DNA from: Treponema vincentii F0403
Lineage (GTDB): Bacteria; Spirochaetota; Spirochaetia; Treponematales; Treponemataceae
Reading direction: 5' to 3'
DNA length: 64,000 nucleotides
NCBI RefSeq assembly: GCF_000412995.1
Contig: NZ_KE332512.1
Coordinates: forward strand, 310,001 to 374,000
Position 1 is the first letter of the stretch, and every line of letters begins with the position of its first letter. Below, piece after piece: positions 53,177 to 61,952 of the stretch. The position numbers were made by a program, and so were the translations under genes. The notes beneath the pieces are model-generated. The model ran no database searches and was not told the DNA's origin. It saw nothing but the letters and a program-made list of their open reading frames with translations.

Positions 53177-54079
53177 TTACTTTTTCCCTGTGGAATATGC
53201 AACGGCACAATCTAAAAATTCCTGTAAATATGTCGGGAGCGTGATCTTTTTATTCCATACCAAATAAAGATCTCTGTAGCGGTGCGGAATATTCTCAAGC
53301 GAGAAGGCTAGCAGCTCTCCGCGTGTAACCATATCGTCTACGGCAATTTTGGAAATAAATGAAGTGCCCGCTCCCTGCGCAACAAGCCGTTTTATCACTT
53401 CGATATTGTTAATCGAGGTGATAATATGGAGCGATTCCGTCGCAATATTCGCAGAGGTCAGCATGAGCTCCATATTTTGTTTTACGGCGGAACCGCTTTC
53501 CCGTACGATGAGCGGTTCCTGCGCCAGCCGCTTTAAATCGGGGTTTGTCTGCTGCAAGGCTCGATAATAGGGAATATTGGGGGTGATAAAGACAAACTCG
53601 TCTTGGTAAACCGCCCGGAATTCACAATTTTCATCATCGGTTTTCATTCCGACGATGCCTGCGTCAACCTTCCGTGCGGAAATCCGTTTAATCGTTTCGT
53701 AGCTGTTTTGCTCCTCAATTTGAATGAGGATGCCGGGATGGTCTTTTCTAAACCGGCTTAACATGAAAGGTAGTATATATCCGGTAGGAATGGTAGAAGA
53801 GCCGATCCGCAATACTTTTTGATTTGGATTGACAAACCGGTCGATAAGCGAGGCACGCTGCTGCAGCAAATCTTTTGCTTCGCGGTAAAGGGTTGTTCCT
53901 TCTTCGGTAATTTTTAATTCCCGTGTCGAACGGATAAAGAGGGGGGTATCGAGCTCTTCTTCAAGCTGTTTAATGTGTAAACTTACAGTCGGCTGCGAAA
54001 TATTCAATTCTTCTGCTGCCACAGAAAAACTTAAATTTTCTACCAGCTTTACAAATACTTCAAGATGCTTAAATTCCAT
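53177..54079 (-). CDS. LysR-family transcriptional regulator
   Basis: 300 residues. N-terminal winged helix-turn-helix FVKLVENLSFSVAAEELNISQPTVSLHI-like (about 8-35), the linker helix, then a periplasmic-binding-protein-like effector domain (about 90-295; VLRIGSSTIPTGYILPFML, EPLIVRESGSAVKQNME). The layout is close to CysL/CbbR-type LysR proteins, which sense small anions or metabolites. It converges with ccdA (28 bp between stops) and has no divergent partner, so its target is not indicated. A degraded family 1 hairpin (GAATCTCTAAAAAC) lies upstream near 54101. Confidence 0.93.
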   Translation of the reverse strand: MEFKHLEVFVKLVENLSFSVAAEELNISQPTVSLHIKQLEEELDTPLFIRSTRELKITEEGTTLYREAKDLLQQRASLIDRFVNPNQKVLRIGSSTIPTGYILPFMLSRFRKDHPGILIQIEEQNSYETIKRISARKVDAGIVGMKTDDENCEFRAVYQDEFVFITPNIPYYRALQQTNPDLKRLAQEPLIVRESGSAVKQNMELMLTSANIATESLHIITSINNIEVIKRLVAQGAGTSFISKIAVDDMVTRGELLAFSLENIPHRYRDLYLVWNKKITLPTYLQEFLDCAVAYSTGKK

Positions 54080-54141
54080 ATTTTCTCCAACGGTATTAGG
54101 GAATCTCTAAAAACTGAACTGTTTGGATAGCTCCATGTCTT

Positions 54142-54990
54142 TTATTTCCCGCGCGGTGCCTTTGCAGGATCAAGCGGCTTATTGTTTTCGTATACCATAA
54201 AATAGAGCCTCGGCGTGCCTGTGAGGGAGTCTGATGCAAGAGTACCCAGTTTTTGCCCGACGGTAATTTGAGCGCCCGCTTGAGGAAGTATCTGCGCTAA
54301 TCCTCCATACACATAGACGTGTTTTGTTTTGGATTGAATAAAGATGACCTGTCCGTATCCTCTATGCGGGCCGATGGAAATAACGCGTCCCGAAGCGATA
54401 GCCTGTACCGGAGCATTGGCCGTCGAATCGATAGCAACGCCGTAGAGTTTCCCCGAAAGATACGCAATATCGACGACGGAAACCGGCCACAGTAAGTTTT
54501 TATCTATCGATTTTTTGACGTAGGAACGTGGATCCTCCCACGACGCTTGAGAATTTTGCCGAGCAGCTGCCGCATCGGTGGAGACTGCTGCCGTATTGTT
54601 CGAGGAGCCGGCTGCAATACCGTTTTTTTTGCTTTCCGGGATAATCAAAATTTTTCCGACTTTTAGAACTTCCGAATTGGAAAGACTGTTCGCTTTCCGC
54701 AACGCTTCGACGGTAACTGAAAATCTTTTTGCAATACTGTAAAGCGTATCTCCTTTTTGTATCGTATAGGTTTCGGGAATATAAATTTTCTGTCCGGCGG
54801 AAATTTTCCCCGCATCGCTGATATTGTTCCGTTCAAGGAGAATAGCCACCGGTATCGAATATTTACGGCTCAAGGCATAGAGTGTTTCACCTTTCTCCAA
54901 TATATGCAAGGTATCCGCGGCAGCGGCGGAATAAACGGCAAGAAAAAAAATAAAAAAGCCGATGGAATAACAACGCTTAGACATAGTCAT
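54142..54990 (-). CDS. LysM protein with a degenerate LytM (M23) domain, NlpD/EnvC-like
   Basis: 282 residues. Signal peptide (YSIGFFIFFLAVYSAAAAD), then two LysM modules (about 27-72 and 74-119; HILEKGETLYALSRKY, YTIQKGDTLYSIAKRF), a Ser/Ala linker, and a C-terminal M23 fold (about 175-275). Active M23 enzymes have YAHL and HLHF; here they read VYGGLAQ and RLYFMVY, so the zinc histidines are missing. Such degenerate LytM proteins activate cell-wall amidases at division in other bacteria; that role is inferred. A promoter with -10 GATATT ends 5 bp before the ATG, with no Shine-Dalgarno sequence. Confidence 0.88.
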   Translation of the reverse strand: MTMSKRCYSIGFFIFFLAVYSAAAADTLHILEKGETLYALSRKYSIPVAILLERNNISDAGKISAGQKIYIPETYTIQKGDTLYSIAKRFSVTVEALRKANSLSNSEVLKVGKILIIPESKKNGIAAGSSNNTAAVSTDAAAARQNSQASWEDPRSYVKKSIDKNLLWPVSVVDIAYLSGKLYGVAIDSTANAPVQAIASGRVISIGPHRGYGQVIFIQSKTKHVYVYGGLAQILPQAGAQITVGQKLGTLASDSLTGTPRLYFMVYENNKPLDPAKAPRGK

Positions 54991-54995
54991 CTATG

Positions 54996-55024
54996 AATAT
55001 CGACCGATTATGCAAAAAATTCAA
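54996..55024 (-). promoter_or_regulatory. Promoter of the LysM/LytM gene, predicting a leaderless mRNA
   Basis: Reverse strand: TTGAAT (55019-55024), a 17-bp spacer and GATATT (54996-55001), five bases from the ATG at 54990. Confidence 0.5.
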
Positions 55025-55099
55025 TATCTGACTACTGGACATTTATACAACCTTTGACTATTATCGTAACCATTCTTATTTTAAGTTGTAGGAGTTGTT

Positions 55100-55666
55100 A
55101 TGGAAAATTTAATCGGATCAAAGATTATCGACTTTACCTTGCCTGCATATTGCAAAGGGCGGTTTACAACCGTATCAAGCGAATCACTGCTGGGGAATTG
55201 GGCTGTGTTTATGTTTTATCCCGCAGACTTTACATTTGTATGCCCTACCGAATTAGCCGATTTGGGCAAGCTCTATTCGGAATTTCAAGAAATCGGATGC
55301 AGGGTGTTTTCCGTCTCTACAGATAGCGAATTTGTGCACAAGGCTTGGGCTGATGCAAGTGCGACGATCGCCAATCTCCCTTATGAAATGATTGCCGATA
55401 AGGCCGGCGTTTTTGCCTCTTCTTTGGGTATTCTTGTGCCCGAAACATGGGTTGCGCTCCGCGGCTCTTTTGTCGTCGATCCCGACGGTATCATTAAAGC
55501 GTATGAAGTGCATGATAACAGCATCGGCCGCGATGCTTCCGAACTGCTGCGCAAGGTGCAAGCCGCTCAATTTACCGCTGCACACGGCGATCAGGTGTGT
55601 CCTGCAAAGTGGCATCCCGGTGAAAAAACGCTGTATCCCTCCATCGATTTAGTCGGGAAAATCTAA
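55100..55666 (+). CDS. ahpC: AhpC-type 2-Cys peroxiredoxin
   Basis: 188 residues. The peroxidatic Cys lies in FYPADFTFVCPTELADL (about residue 48) and the resolving Cys in GDQVCPAKWHPGE (about 168), which is the AhpC arrangement. It reduces hydrogen peroxide and organic peroxides. GGAG lies 7 nt upstream of the ATG. No ahpF follows; the reductant is probably a thioredoxin or NADH oxidase encoded elsewhere. Its stop overlaps the convergent ruvC stop, with no terminator between them. Confidence 0.95.
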   Translation: MENLIGSKIIDFTLPAYCKGRFTTVSSESLLGNWAVFMFYPADFTFVCPTELADLGKLYSEFQEIGCRVFSVSTDSEFVHKAWADASATIANLPYEMIADKAGVFASSLGILVPETWVALRGSFVVDPDGIIKAYEVHDNSIGRDASELLRKVQAAQFTAAHGDQVCPAKWHPGEKTLYPSIDLVGKI

Positions 55667-56157
55667 AAGTTATTCACATACGTAATCGCCGCCGCCAGCG
55701 CATCGGCGGCATGATCGGGTTTAGGGATTGTTTTTAGCCCGAGCAGCAACTGAACGGTTAGCTGCACCTGTTGCTTTTCCGCCTGCGCGATGCCGGTAAC
55801 CGCTTTTTTAATAGCATTCGGCGCGTATTGAAAGACGGGAACTCCCGCTTGCGCCAATGCAAGCAGCGTTACGCCGCGCGCTTCGGAAACGCTTAACGCG
55901 CTGGTTACGTTTTTTGCAAAATAGAGCGTTTCGATACCGGCGGCGATAGGATGATAGGCGCGAATAAGCTCGGTGAGCCGGTCAAAGACAATGAGCAACC
56001 GGTTCCCCTGTATCTGTCCCGCCTCCGTTTGAATAACGCCGTAGTCGATACAGCGCATCCTGCTGCCGGTTACGGCGATGATGCCGTAGCCGGTAGAGGC
56101 AAGCCCGGGGTCGATGCCCATAATAACCCGCCCTGCGGCTGTTCGTTGTTCCGTCAT
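55663..56157 (-). CDS. ruvC: Holliday junction resolvase RuvC
   Basis: 164 residues. The catalytic acids are in VIMGIDPGLASTGYG (Asp), AAGIETLYF (Glu) and KPDHAADALAAA (Asp pair), in family order. It cuts Holliday junctions with RuvAB. It is 3'-overlapping with ahpC by 4 bp. The second in-frame ATG at 56121 would remove 12 residues and start at MGIDPGL, where many RuvC proteins begin; either is possible. Confidence 0.96.
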   Translation of the reverse strand: MTEQRTAAGRVIMGIDPGLASTGYGIIAVTGSRMRCIDYGVIQTEAGQIQGNRLLIVFDRLTELIRAYHPIAAGIETLYFAKNVTSALSVSEARGVTLLALAQAGVPVFQYAPNAIKKAVTGIAQAEKQQVQLTVQLLLGLKTIPKPDHAADALAAAITYVNNF

Positions 56158-56176
56158 CGGAATATTCGCTTGCGCA

Positions 56177-57934
56177 TTAGAGCGCCTGTGTCCGCTCTTT
56201 TAAGAATGCGCGGTGCGCTTCATCTAAACGGGGTTCCAAGGCGGTGCGAACCGTTTGATTATAATCGTTCAGCCATTTCAACTCTTCGGGCAGCAGCAGT
56301 TCTTTGACAACAGGCCGCGTGTCGATCGGGCAGAGTGTCAGCGTTTCAAACTCCAAGAATGTTCCGTATTCCGTTGTTTTCCATTCCTTTGTCAGCGTGA
56401 GGTTTTCGATGCGGATTCCGTGACTGCCCGCACAGTAAAAACCGGGCTCGTTGGAGGTAATCATTCCAACCTTCATCGGAATATCCAGATAGCGGAGCCC
56501 GATATTTTGCGGCCCTTCGTGAACGGACAGCACATATCCGACGCCGTGGCCGGTGCCGTGCTTATAATCCTTGCCGTATTGCCGGAGCGGATTGCGGGCG
56601 AGGATATCGAGCTTATAGCCGGTTGTGTTTTCGGGAAACTTTGCCAATGCGAGCTGGATATGCCCCTTTAACACCAACGTATAATCTTCTTTTTCTTCCG
56701 CTGTGAGCGGGCCGAGCGGAATGGTACGGGTAATGTCCGTCGTTCCATCTTTGTATTGTCCGCCTGAATCGAGCAGTAAAAAGCCTTTGGGCTGCAGCGC
56801 AGCGGCGGTTTCCTTTTTAGGCCCGTAGTGAATGATCGCCGCATTCGGTCCGTATCCGGCAATCGTGGTAAAGCTCGCTTCTATAAAGTCGGGCTGTTCG
56901 GCACGGAAACGAAGCAGCTGCTCGGAAACATCCCATTCGGTGATGCCGCTCGCGGCATGTTCTTCCGCCCATTTGAGGATTTTAACCATCGCGACGCCGT
57001 CTTTTAGGAAAGCATTCCGGTAGTTTTTCACTTCAATTTCGTTTTTAATTGCTTTCATCGTAGAGGTGATATTAAGACCTTCTACGATCTCCGCTTTTAT
57101 CTTATTACGGAGGAAGACGTTTGTCCGTGCAGGATCAAGGTAGACCTTACCGCGCAGTTTTTCGGCGTCGGTAAAAACCGCTTCGTAGGGAGCAACCGAA
57201 ACACCTTCTTTTTCCAACGCTGCCCGCACCGCATCCGTCATTTGCCGTGCATCGATGTAAAGCCGCGCGGACTGCATATCGATCAAGGCGTAGGCGGTAA
57301 CAACCGGCGTACATTCAATATCGTTACCGCGGATGTTAAACAGGTAGCAAACATCCTCTAAAGCTCCGATGACCGTTGCATCCGCCTTTTTTCCCCTAAG
57401 GGCTGCGCGGACTTCTTTGATTTTTTCCGATGCGGATTTGCCCGTATAACGGACATCGAGTAAAAAGGCTTTGCTTAATACGGGCGCGGGGCGATCCGTC
57501 CACATCTCGCCGATAAGATCGCGGCCGGTAGCAAGCTTCATGCCGGGAAGCGATGTGTTAAACTGTGTAAAGGAGTTAACCGCCATAACTTTCCCGTCCA
57601 TGCCGATCGTACTTCCCGCAGGAAGCGTTTGTGCAAGGTATTCAAATACGGTCGGTACTCCCGGCTCTCCGCTTTTTTGCAAAAGGATACCGCTTCCCTG
57701 TAACTCTTTTTCAGCCTGCAAAAAATACCGGCCGTCAGTCCACAAAAAGGCCTTGTCTTTTGTAACCAGTACCGCTCCTGCAGATCCGGTAAAACCCGAA
57801 ATAAAAACACGCGTCTTATCGTGTTCGGCAAGATATTCGCACTGATGAGGGTCGGCGGTCGGAATATAATAGGCGTCGAAGCCGCATTCCGCCATATTCT
57901 TGCGTAATAAGTTAATACGTTCAACTATTGTCAT
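56177..57934 (-). CDS. Xaa-Pro aminopeptidase (aminopeptidase P, M24B), long form
   Basis: 585 residues: two creatinase-type N-terminal domains (about 1-300), then the pita-bread catalytic domain. Metal and catalytic residues: LLDSGGQYKDGTTDITRT (two Asp), HGTGHGVGYVLSVHEGP (His), ITSNEPGFY (Glu) and TFLEFETLT (Glu). It removes N-terminal residues that precede proline, which suits an amino-acid fermenting organism. AAGGAG lies 7 nt upstream of the ATG. It sits between the glucosaminidase and ruvC genes on the same strand. Confidence 0.95.
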   Translation of the reverse strand: MTIVERINLLRKNMAECGFDAYYIPTADPHQCEYLAEHDKTRVFISGFTGSAGAVLVTKDKAFLWTDGRYFLQAEKELQGSGILLQKSGEPGVPTVFEYLAQTLPAGSTIGMDGKVMAVNSFTQFNTSLPGMKLATGRDLIGEMWTDRPAPVLSKAFLLDVRYTGKSASEKIKEVRAALRGKKADATVIGALEDVCYLFNIRGNDIECTPVVTAYALIDMQSARLYIDARQMTDAVRAALEKEGVSVAPYEAVFTDAEKLRGKVYLDPARTNVFLRNKIKAEIVEGLNITSTMKAIKNEIEVKNYRNAFLKDGVAMVKILKWAEEHAASGITEWDVSEQLLRFRAEQPDFIEASFTTIAGYGPNAAIIHYGPKKETAAALQPKGFLLLDSGGQYKDGTTDITRTIPLGPLTAEEKEDYTLVLKGHIQLALAKFPENTTGYKLDILARNPLRQYGKDYKHGTGHGVGYVLSVHEGPQNIGLRYLDIPMKVGMITSNEPGFYCAGSHGIRIENLTLTKEWKTTEYGTFLEFETLTLCPIDTRPVVKELLLPEELKWLNDYNQTVRTALEPRLDEAHRAFLKERTQAL

Positions 57935-57962
57935 ACAAATCTCCTTAGTTTTTAGAGGTGCC

Positions 57963-58568
57963 CTATAGCCCTGCGTACATTCGGCGCAGCAGCTGGTCTA
58001 TCTTATGCCCGTAAGCGGGATCGGATGCCCATGTTCCTGCAAGGTTGTAAATATGCGGCGCCTTGCCTTTGGGATTTACATAGCGGTAACGCGGATCAAC
58101 GGAAGGTTGATTGAGCGGTTCGGCGCTGGCGTATGCTTTTAAGTGCTGAATATGCGCTCGGACTCCCGTTTGTTCGTCGGGAAATACCAACCCCGGATTT
58201 TCGGCATTGATGGCGCCGAGTCCGCAAAAATTGTTCATATCTGCGGTTACCAATCCGCCGAATTGTAAAAAGCCTGTTTCCAAACACATCTGCGCAAAAG
58301 CAATGTCGGCATTTATTCCTTCGGCGGCGGATTCTTTTACATAATATTCCGCCAGCCGTTTAACTTTCTCCTGATCGGCTTTGCCCGCTTGCGTTAAGGC
58401 TGTTTGGGTTAAAAAGAATGACGCAAGCTGCTCTTTGGTCATACGTCCGGTTCCCATAATCGTTCTCGGGATGGACGGAGGAACCGAGCGGCACGAAAAG
58501 CAGAAAAACACCGCAAGCAAAGCAAAAAAAAGAAAAAAGCGTTTTACGCGAAGGTTCGGAACGTTCAT
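57963..58568 (-). CDS. Glucosaminidase-family lipoprotein (peptidoglycan hydrolase)
   Basis: 201 residues. Signal peptide with lipobox VFFCFSC (Cys about 26). The glucosaminidase (Bax/FlgJ-like, GH73) pattern follows: TKEQLASFFL .. YYVKESAAEGINADIAFAQM-like, catalytic Glu in CLETGFLQFGG, NNFCGLGAI, GVRAHIQHLKAYAS and the terminal GTWASDPAYGHKI. It should cut the peptidoglycan glycan strand while anchored to a membrane. It follows guaA by 10 bp on the same strand, so the two may be co-transcribed. Confidence 0.92.
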   Translation of the reverse strand: MNVPNLRVKRFFLFFALLAVFFCFSCRSVPPSIPRTIMGTGRMTKEQLASFFLTQTALTQAGKADQEKVKRLAEYYVKESAAEGINADIAFAQMCLETGFLQFGGLVTADMNNFCGLGAINAENPGLVFPDEQTGVRAHIQHLKAYASAEPLNQPSVDPRYRYVNPKGKAPHIYNLAGTWASDPAYGHKIDQLLRRMYAGL

Positions 58569-58578
58569 ACGGCTACCG

Positions 58579-60126
58579 TTACTCCCATTCGATGGTTGCG
58601 GGGGGCTTGGGCGTAATGTCGTACACCACGCGGTTGATGCCTTTTACTTCGTTGACGATGCGGAGCGCAATCTTCTGCAGCAGCGGATACGGAATTTCCG
58701 CGACTTCGACCGTCATTGCATCGACCGAGGTTACGGCGCGGATTGCTATGAGATTATCGTAGGTCCTGCCGTCGCCCATTGCGCCGACCGTGCGGACATT
58801 GGGGAATACGGTAAAATACTGCCAAATAGAATCCGACAAGCCTGCCTGCGCAATTTCTTCACGCAGAACAGCATCGCTTTCGCGCACGAGGCGGAGTTTT
58901 TCGGGGGTAATCTCTCCGAGGATACGCACGGCGAGTCCCGGCCCGGGGAATGGCTGCCGTTTAACCAGTTCGTCGGGAATACCGAGCGCTTTGCCGAGTG
59001 CACGTACTTCATCTTTAAACAGCATCCGCAGCGGTTCTATCAATTCTTTAAAGTCGATATGTTCGGGGAGACCGCCGACATTGTGGTGGGATTTAATAAC
59101 CGCGGCTTTTTTGCTTCCGCCCGATTCAATAACATCGGGATAAATGGTTCCCTGCACCAAAAAATCGACGGTGCCGATTTTTTTCGCTTCTTCTTCAAAA
59201 ACACGGATAAATTCTTCACCGATAATCTTCCGCTTCCGTTCCGGTTCGGTAACCCCGGCAAGTTTTTTTAAGAACCGCTCGGAGGCGTCTACATGGATGA
59301 TATTGAGGCCGAGCGTTTCGCGGTAGGTTTTCAGCACTTGTGCCGCTTCGTCTTTGCGTAAAAGTCCGTGGTCGACAAAGATACAGGTGAGCTGATCGCC
59401 GACTGCCTTATGCACCAGTACGGAAGCGACGGAGGAATCCACTCCACCGGATAGAGCGGAAATAACTTTTTTATCTCCGACTTTCCGTTTTATTTCCTGA
59501 ATAACGGTGTCGGCGGCGGTTGCGGCGTTCCACACTTCCGTGCATCCGCAGATACCGCGTACAAAGTTTTTGAGTATTTGCGTACCGTATACCGAATGTA
59601 ACACTTCGGGATGGAATTGTACGCCGTAGCATTTGCGTTCCGTGTTTGCCATCGCGGCGATGGGGCAGTTGTCCGTTTGCGCAATGGTGTTAAACCCTTT
59701 GGGGAGTGCGGCTACGCTGTCGTTGTGGCTCATCCACACAATAGAGTCCGCGGGACAATCTTTCCATAATGCCGCCGCCTCCGATTTTTCATCGATATGC
59801 AGCTTCGTTTTACCGAATTCGCTTTTTTCTGCAGGCTGTACTTTTCCGCCGAGTAAATAGGTCATCAGCTGCATTCCGTAGCAGATTCCCAATACCGGCA
59901 CGCCTAAATTGAATATTTCGGGATTACAGGTTGCCGCGTCTTCGGCATATACGGAGTCGGGCGCTCCGGTTAAGATAATTCCCTTTAAAGAAACACTTTT
60001 TATACGGTTAAGTTCGGCGTCGAAAGGAAGGACTTCGCAATAAACTCCGCATTCGCGGACACGGCGGGCTATGAGCTGGCTATACTGCCCGCCAAAATCA
60101 AGGATAATAATTTTTTCTGTGTGCAT
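58579..60126 (-). CDS. guaA: GMP synthase (glutamine-hydrolysing)
   Basis: 515 residues. The class I glutaminase has [10 protein letters not shown] (Cys nucleophile) and YGVQFHPEV (His-x-Glu). The synthetase P-loop is [12 protein letters not shown], and the C-terminal dimerisation domain ends [16 protein letters not shown], as in all GuaA. It converts XMP to GMP. The start has no real Shine-Dalgarno sequence; a promoter ends 5 bp upstream. It is divergent from folP with a 172-bp gap. Confidence 0.98.
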   Translation of the reverse strand: MHTEKIIILDFGGQYSQLIARRVRECGVYCEVLPFDAELNRIKSVSLKGIILTGAPDSVYAEDAATCNPEIFNLGVPVLGICYGMQLMTYLLGGKVQPAEKSEFGKTKLHIDEKSEAAALWKDCPADSIVWMSHNDSVAALPKGFNTIAQTDNCPIAAMANTERKCYGVQFHPEVLHSVYGTQILKNFVRGICGCTEVWNAATAADTVIQEIKRKVGDKKVISALSGGVDSSVASVLVHKAVGDQLTCIFVDHGLLRKDEAAQVLKTYRETLGLNIIHVDASERFLKKLAGVTEPERKRKIIGEEFIRVFEEEAKKIGTVDFLVQGTIYPDVIESGGSKKAAVIKSHHNVGGLPEHIDFKELIEPLRMLFKDEVRALGKALGIPDELVKRQPFPGPGLAVRILGEITPEKLRLVRESDAVLREEIAQAGLSDSIWQYFTVFPNVRTVGAMGDGRTYDNLIAIRAVTSVDAMTVEVAEIPYPLLQKIALRIVNEVKGINRVVYDITPKPPATIEWE

Positions 60127-60131
60127 ATCCT

Positions 60132-60160
60132 ACTATATCAAGGAGCGCCGTGTTAGACAA
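60132..60160 (-). promoter_or_regulatory. guaA promoter, predicting a leaderless mRNA
   Basis: Reverse strand: TTGTCT (60155-60160), a 17-bp spacer and TATAGT (60132-60137), five bases (AGGAT) from the ATG at 60126. The AGGA there is too close to the ATG to work as a normal Shine-Dalgarno site. Confidence 0.55.
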
Positions 60161-60264
60161 GCCGGAAAAACAGACGGAAAACAGGCAAGCCGGAAAGCGT
60201 TGAGCAGGAAAGCGCCGAGTGTTGAGCAGGGATGTGCCGGCACGCTTACCGTAAGTTAAGCTCT

Positions 60265-60293
60265 AGGACAAGAGCCGGAAAATCTGTTATAAT
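60265..60293 (+). promoter_or_regulatory. folP promoter, predicting a leaderless mRNA
   Basis: AGGACA (60265-60270), a 17-bp spacer and a perfect TATAAT (60288-60293), five bases before the ATG at 60299. No Shine-Dalgarno sequence. It drives the c-di-AMP operon. Confidence 0.6.
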
Positions 60294-60298
60294 CCGGT

Positions 60299-61153
60299 AT
60301 GCACTTGCGGCTTGATTGCGGAAAAGGGCTTACAATAGAAACCGGTTTGCCGGCTTTTATCATGGGAATCGTTAATGCAACGCCCGACTCGTTTTATGAA
60401 CCGAGCCGTTCCGTCGGTTTACAAAAAGGCTTGGAACGGGTATTAGCCTTGGAGGCGGAAGGCGCCGATATTATCGATATCGGGGGGGAATCGACACGTC
60501 CCGGCTCTTCGTATATCTGCGAAGCGGAAGAACTGGAGCGGGTTATCCCGTTAATCGAGGCGGTGCGGAAGCGTAGCGCGGTGCCCCTATCGGTGGATAC
60601 GCGGAAAGCTGCGGTTATGAAGGCCGCTTTTAAAGCGGGCGCAACGCTCTGCAACGATATTTCGGCTTTAACCGACGACCCCGCACTCGGCACGTTGATT
60701 GCGGAAGAAGACGGCGCCGTTGTTCTTATGCATAAACGGGGAACCCCGCCTACAATGCAGCAGACAGTCCCGCAGTATCGGAATGTCATATCGGAAGTAC
60801 GGGATTATCTTGAAGAACGGGCGGCCTACGCTTTAAGCTGCGGCATAGCGCGTGAGCGCATCATTATCGATTACGGTATCGGCTTCGGAAAAACAGCTGA
60901 GGATAACTACCGGTTGATTGCGGCAAGCGCGTGTTTTATCGGCTTGGGGTATCCGCTTTTGGTAGGGCTGTCGCGGAAGTCGTTTATCGGCGCCGTTACC
61001 GGATGTCCTCCCGAAAAACGGCTTGCGGGAACGCTTGCGGCAACGATGTATGCGGTGCAGCAAGGCGCATCAATCGTACGGGTTCACGATGTTGCGGAAA
61101 CGAGGGAACTATTACTGGTGTTAAAGGAATTGCGAAAATATGGAACTACTTAG
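60299..61153 (+). CDS. folP: Dihydropteroate synthase
   Basis: 284 residues. Signature blocks: MGIVNATPDSFYEPSRSV, DIIDIGGESTRPGS, SVDTRKAAVMKAAF, LMHKRGTPPTMQ and the final SIVRVHDVAETRELL. It joins 6-hydroxymethyl-dihydropterin diphosphate to p-aminobenzoate in folate synthesis and is the sulfonamide target. The gene overlaps cdaA by 14 bp and opens the folP-cdaA-cdaR-acpS operon. Confidence 0.97.
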   Translation: MHLRLDCGKGLTIETGLPAFIMGIVNATPDSFYEPSRSVGLQKGLERVLALEAEGADIIDIGGESTRPGSSYICEAEELERVIPLIEAVRKRSAVPLSVDTRKAAVMKAAFKAGATLCNDISALTDDPALGTLIAEEDGAVVLMHKRGTPPTMQQTVPQYRNVISEVRDYLEERAAYALSCGIARERIIIDYGIGFGKTAEDNYRLIAASACFIGLGYPLLVGLSRKSFIGAVTGCPPEKRLAGTLAATMYAVQQGASIVRVHDVAETRELLLVLKELRKYGTT

Positions 61154-61952
61154 GGATATGCTGTCGTTCTACCTCTCCTATATCGGACCGGTGCTGGATG
61201 TGCTGCTCCTTGCATTTCTGATGTACAAGTCATATCAGATACTGATTAAAACGCAGGCTGCGCAACTTGGAAAAGGAGCATTGTTGATGCTCCTCATTTA
61301 TGCGGTTGCCTTTTTACTGCACCTTACGACGCTGCTTTGGATATTGAATACGCTTGCGACGGGAGTTGTTATCGGTGCGGCAATTATCTTTCAGCCCGAA
61401 CTGCGGAGGATGTTCCTGACGATGGGGCAGAACGACTGGTTCAGACGTTCCCGCTCTCAGCACAGCCATATCGATTATGTATTAACCGCCGCGGAACGCC
61501 TTTCTGCAGAACGCCGCGGTATGCTGGTTATATTTTTACGGCAGAATAATTTAAAAGAGATTATCGAAAATCCTTCCGCGACCCGCATCAATGCGGAAAT
61601 CAGCTCGAACCTGCTTGTTACCATTTTTGAATTTGACACCCCGCTGCATGACGGCGCAGTCGTTATCGACAACGGACGTATTATTGCGGCGGGCTGCTAT
61701 CTGCCGCTTACCAAGCAGGAAGATATCAACAAGAGCTTCGGAACACGGCACCGCGCGGCGCTCGGCATTGCGGAAGAAACCGATGCGGTGGTGCTTGTCG
61801 TATCCGAAGAATCGGGGGCAATCAGCCTTGCGTACGATTCAAAACTGTATTACGACCTTACGACGGATAATATTGAATCGGAATTGACCTATCTGCTTAA
61901 AGTCAAAGCAAAGACGCAAACTGCCGACAAATCCGAAGGAAGCGCTTCATGA
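61140..61952 (+). CDS. cdaA: Membrane diadenylate cyclase CdaA
   Basis: 270 residues. Three N-terminal membrane helices (about 10-30, 38-57 and 62-80), a short coiled linker, then the DAC domain with TPLHDGAVVIDNG (DGA motif, about residue 170) and FGTRHRAALGIAEETDA (RHR motif, about 202). It makes c-di-AMP from two ATP, with effects on potassium and osmotic balance and on the cell wall in other bacteria. It overlaps folP at its start and cdaR at its end (4 bp), the standard cdaA-cdaR layout. Confidence 0.97.
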   Translation: MELLRDMLSFYLSYIGPVLDVLLLAFLMYKSYQILIKTQAAQLGKGALLMLLIYAVAFLLHLTTLLWILNTLATGVVIGAAIIFQPELRRMFLTMGQNDWFRRSRSQHSHIDYVLTAAERLSAERRGMLVIFLRQNNLKEIIENPSATRINAEISSNLLVTIFEFDTPLHDGAVVIDNGRIIAAGCYLPLTKQEDINKSFGTRHRAALGIAEETDAVVLVVSEESGAISLAYDSKLYYDLTTDNIESELTYLLKVKAKTQTADKSEGSAS

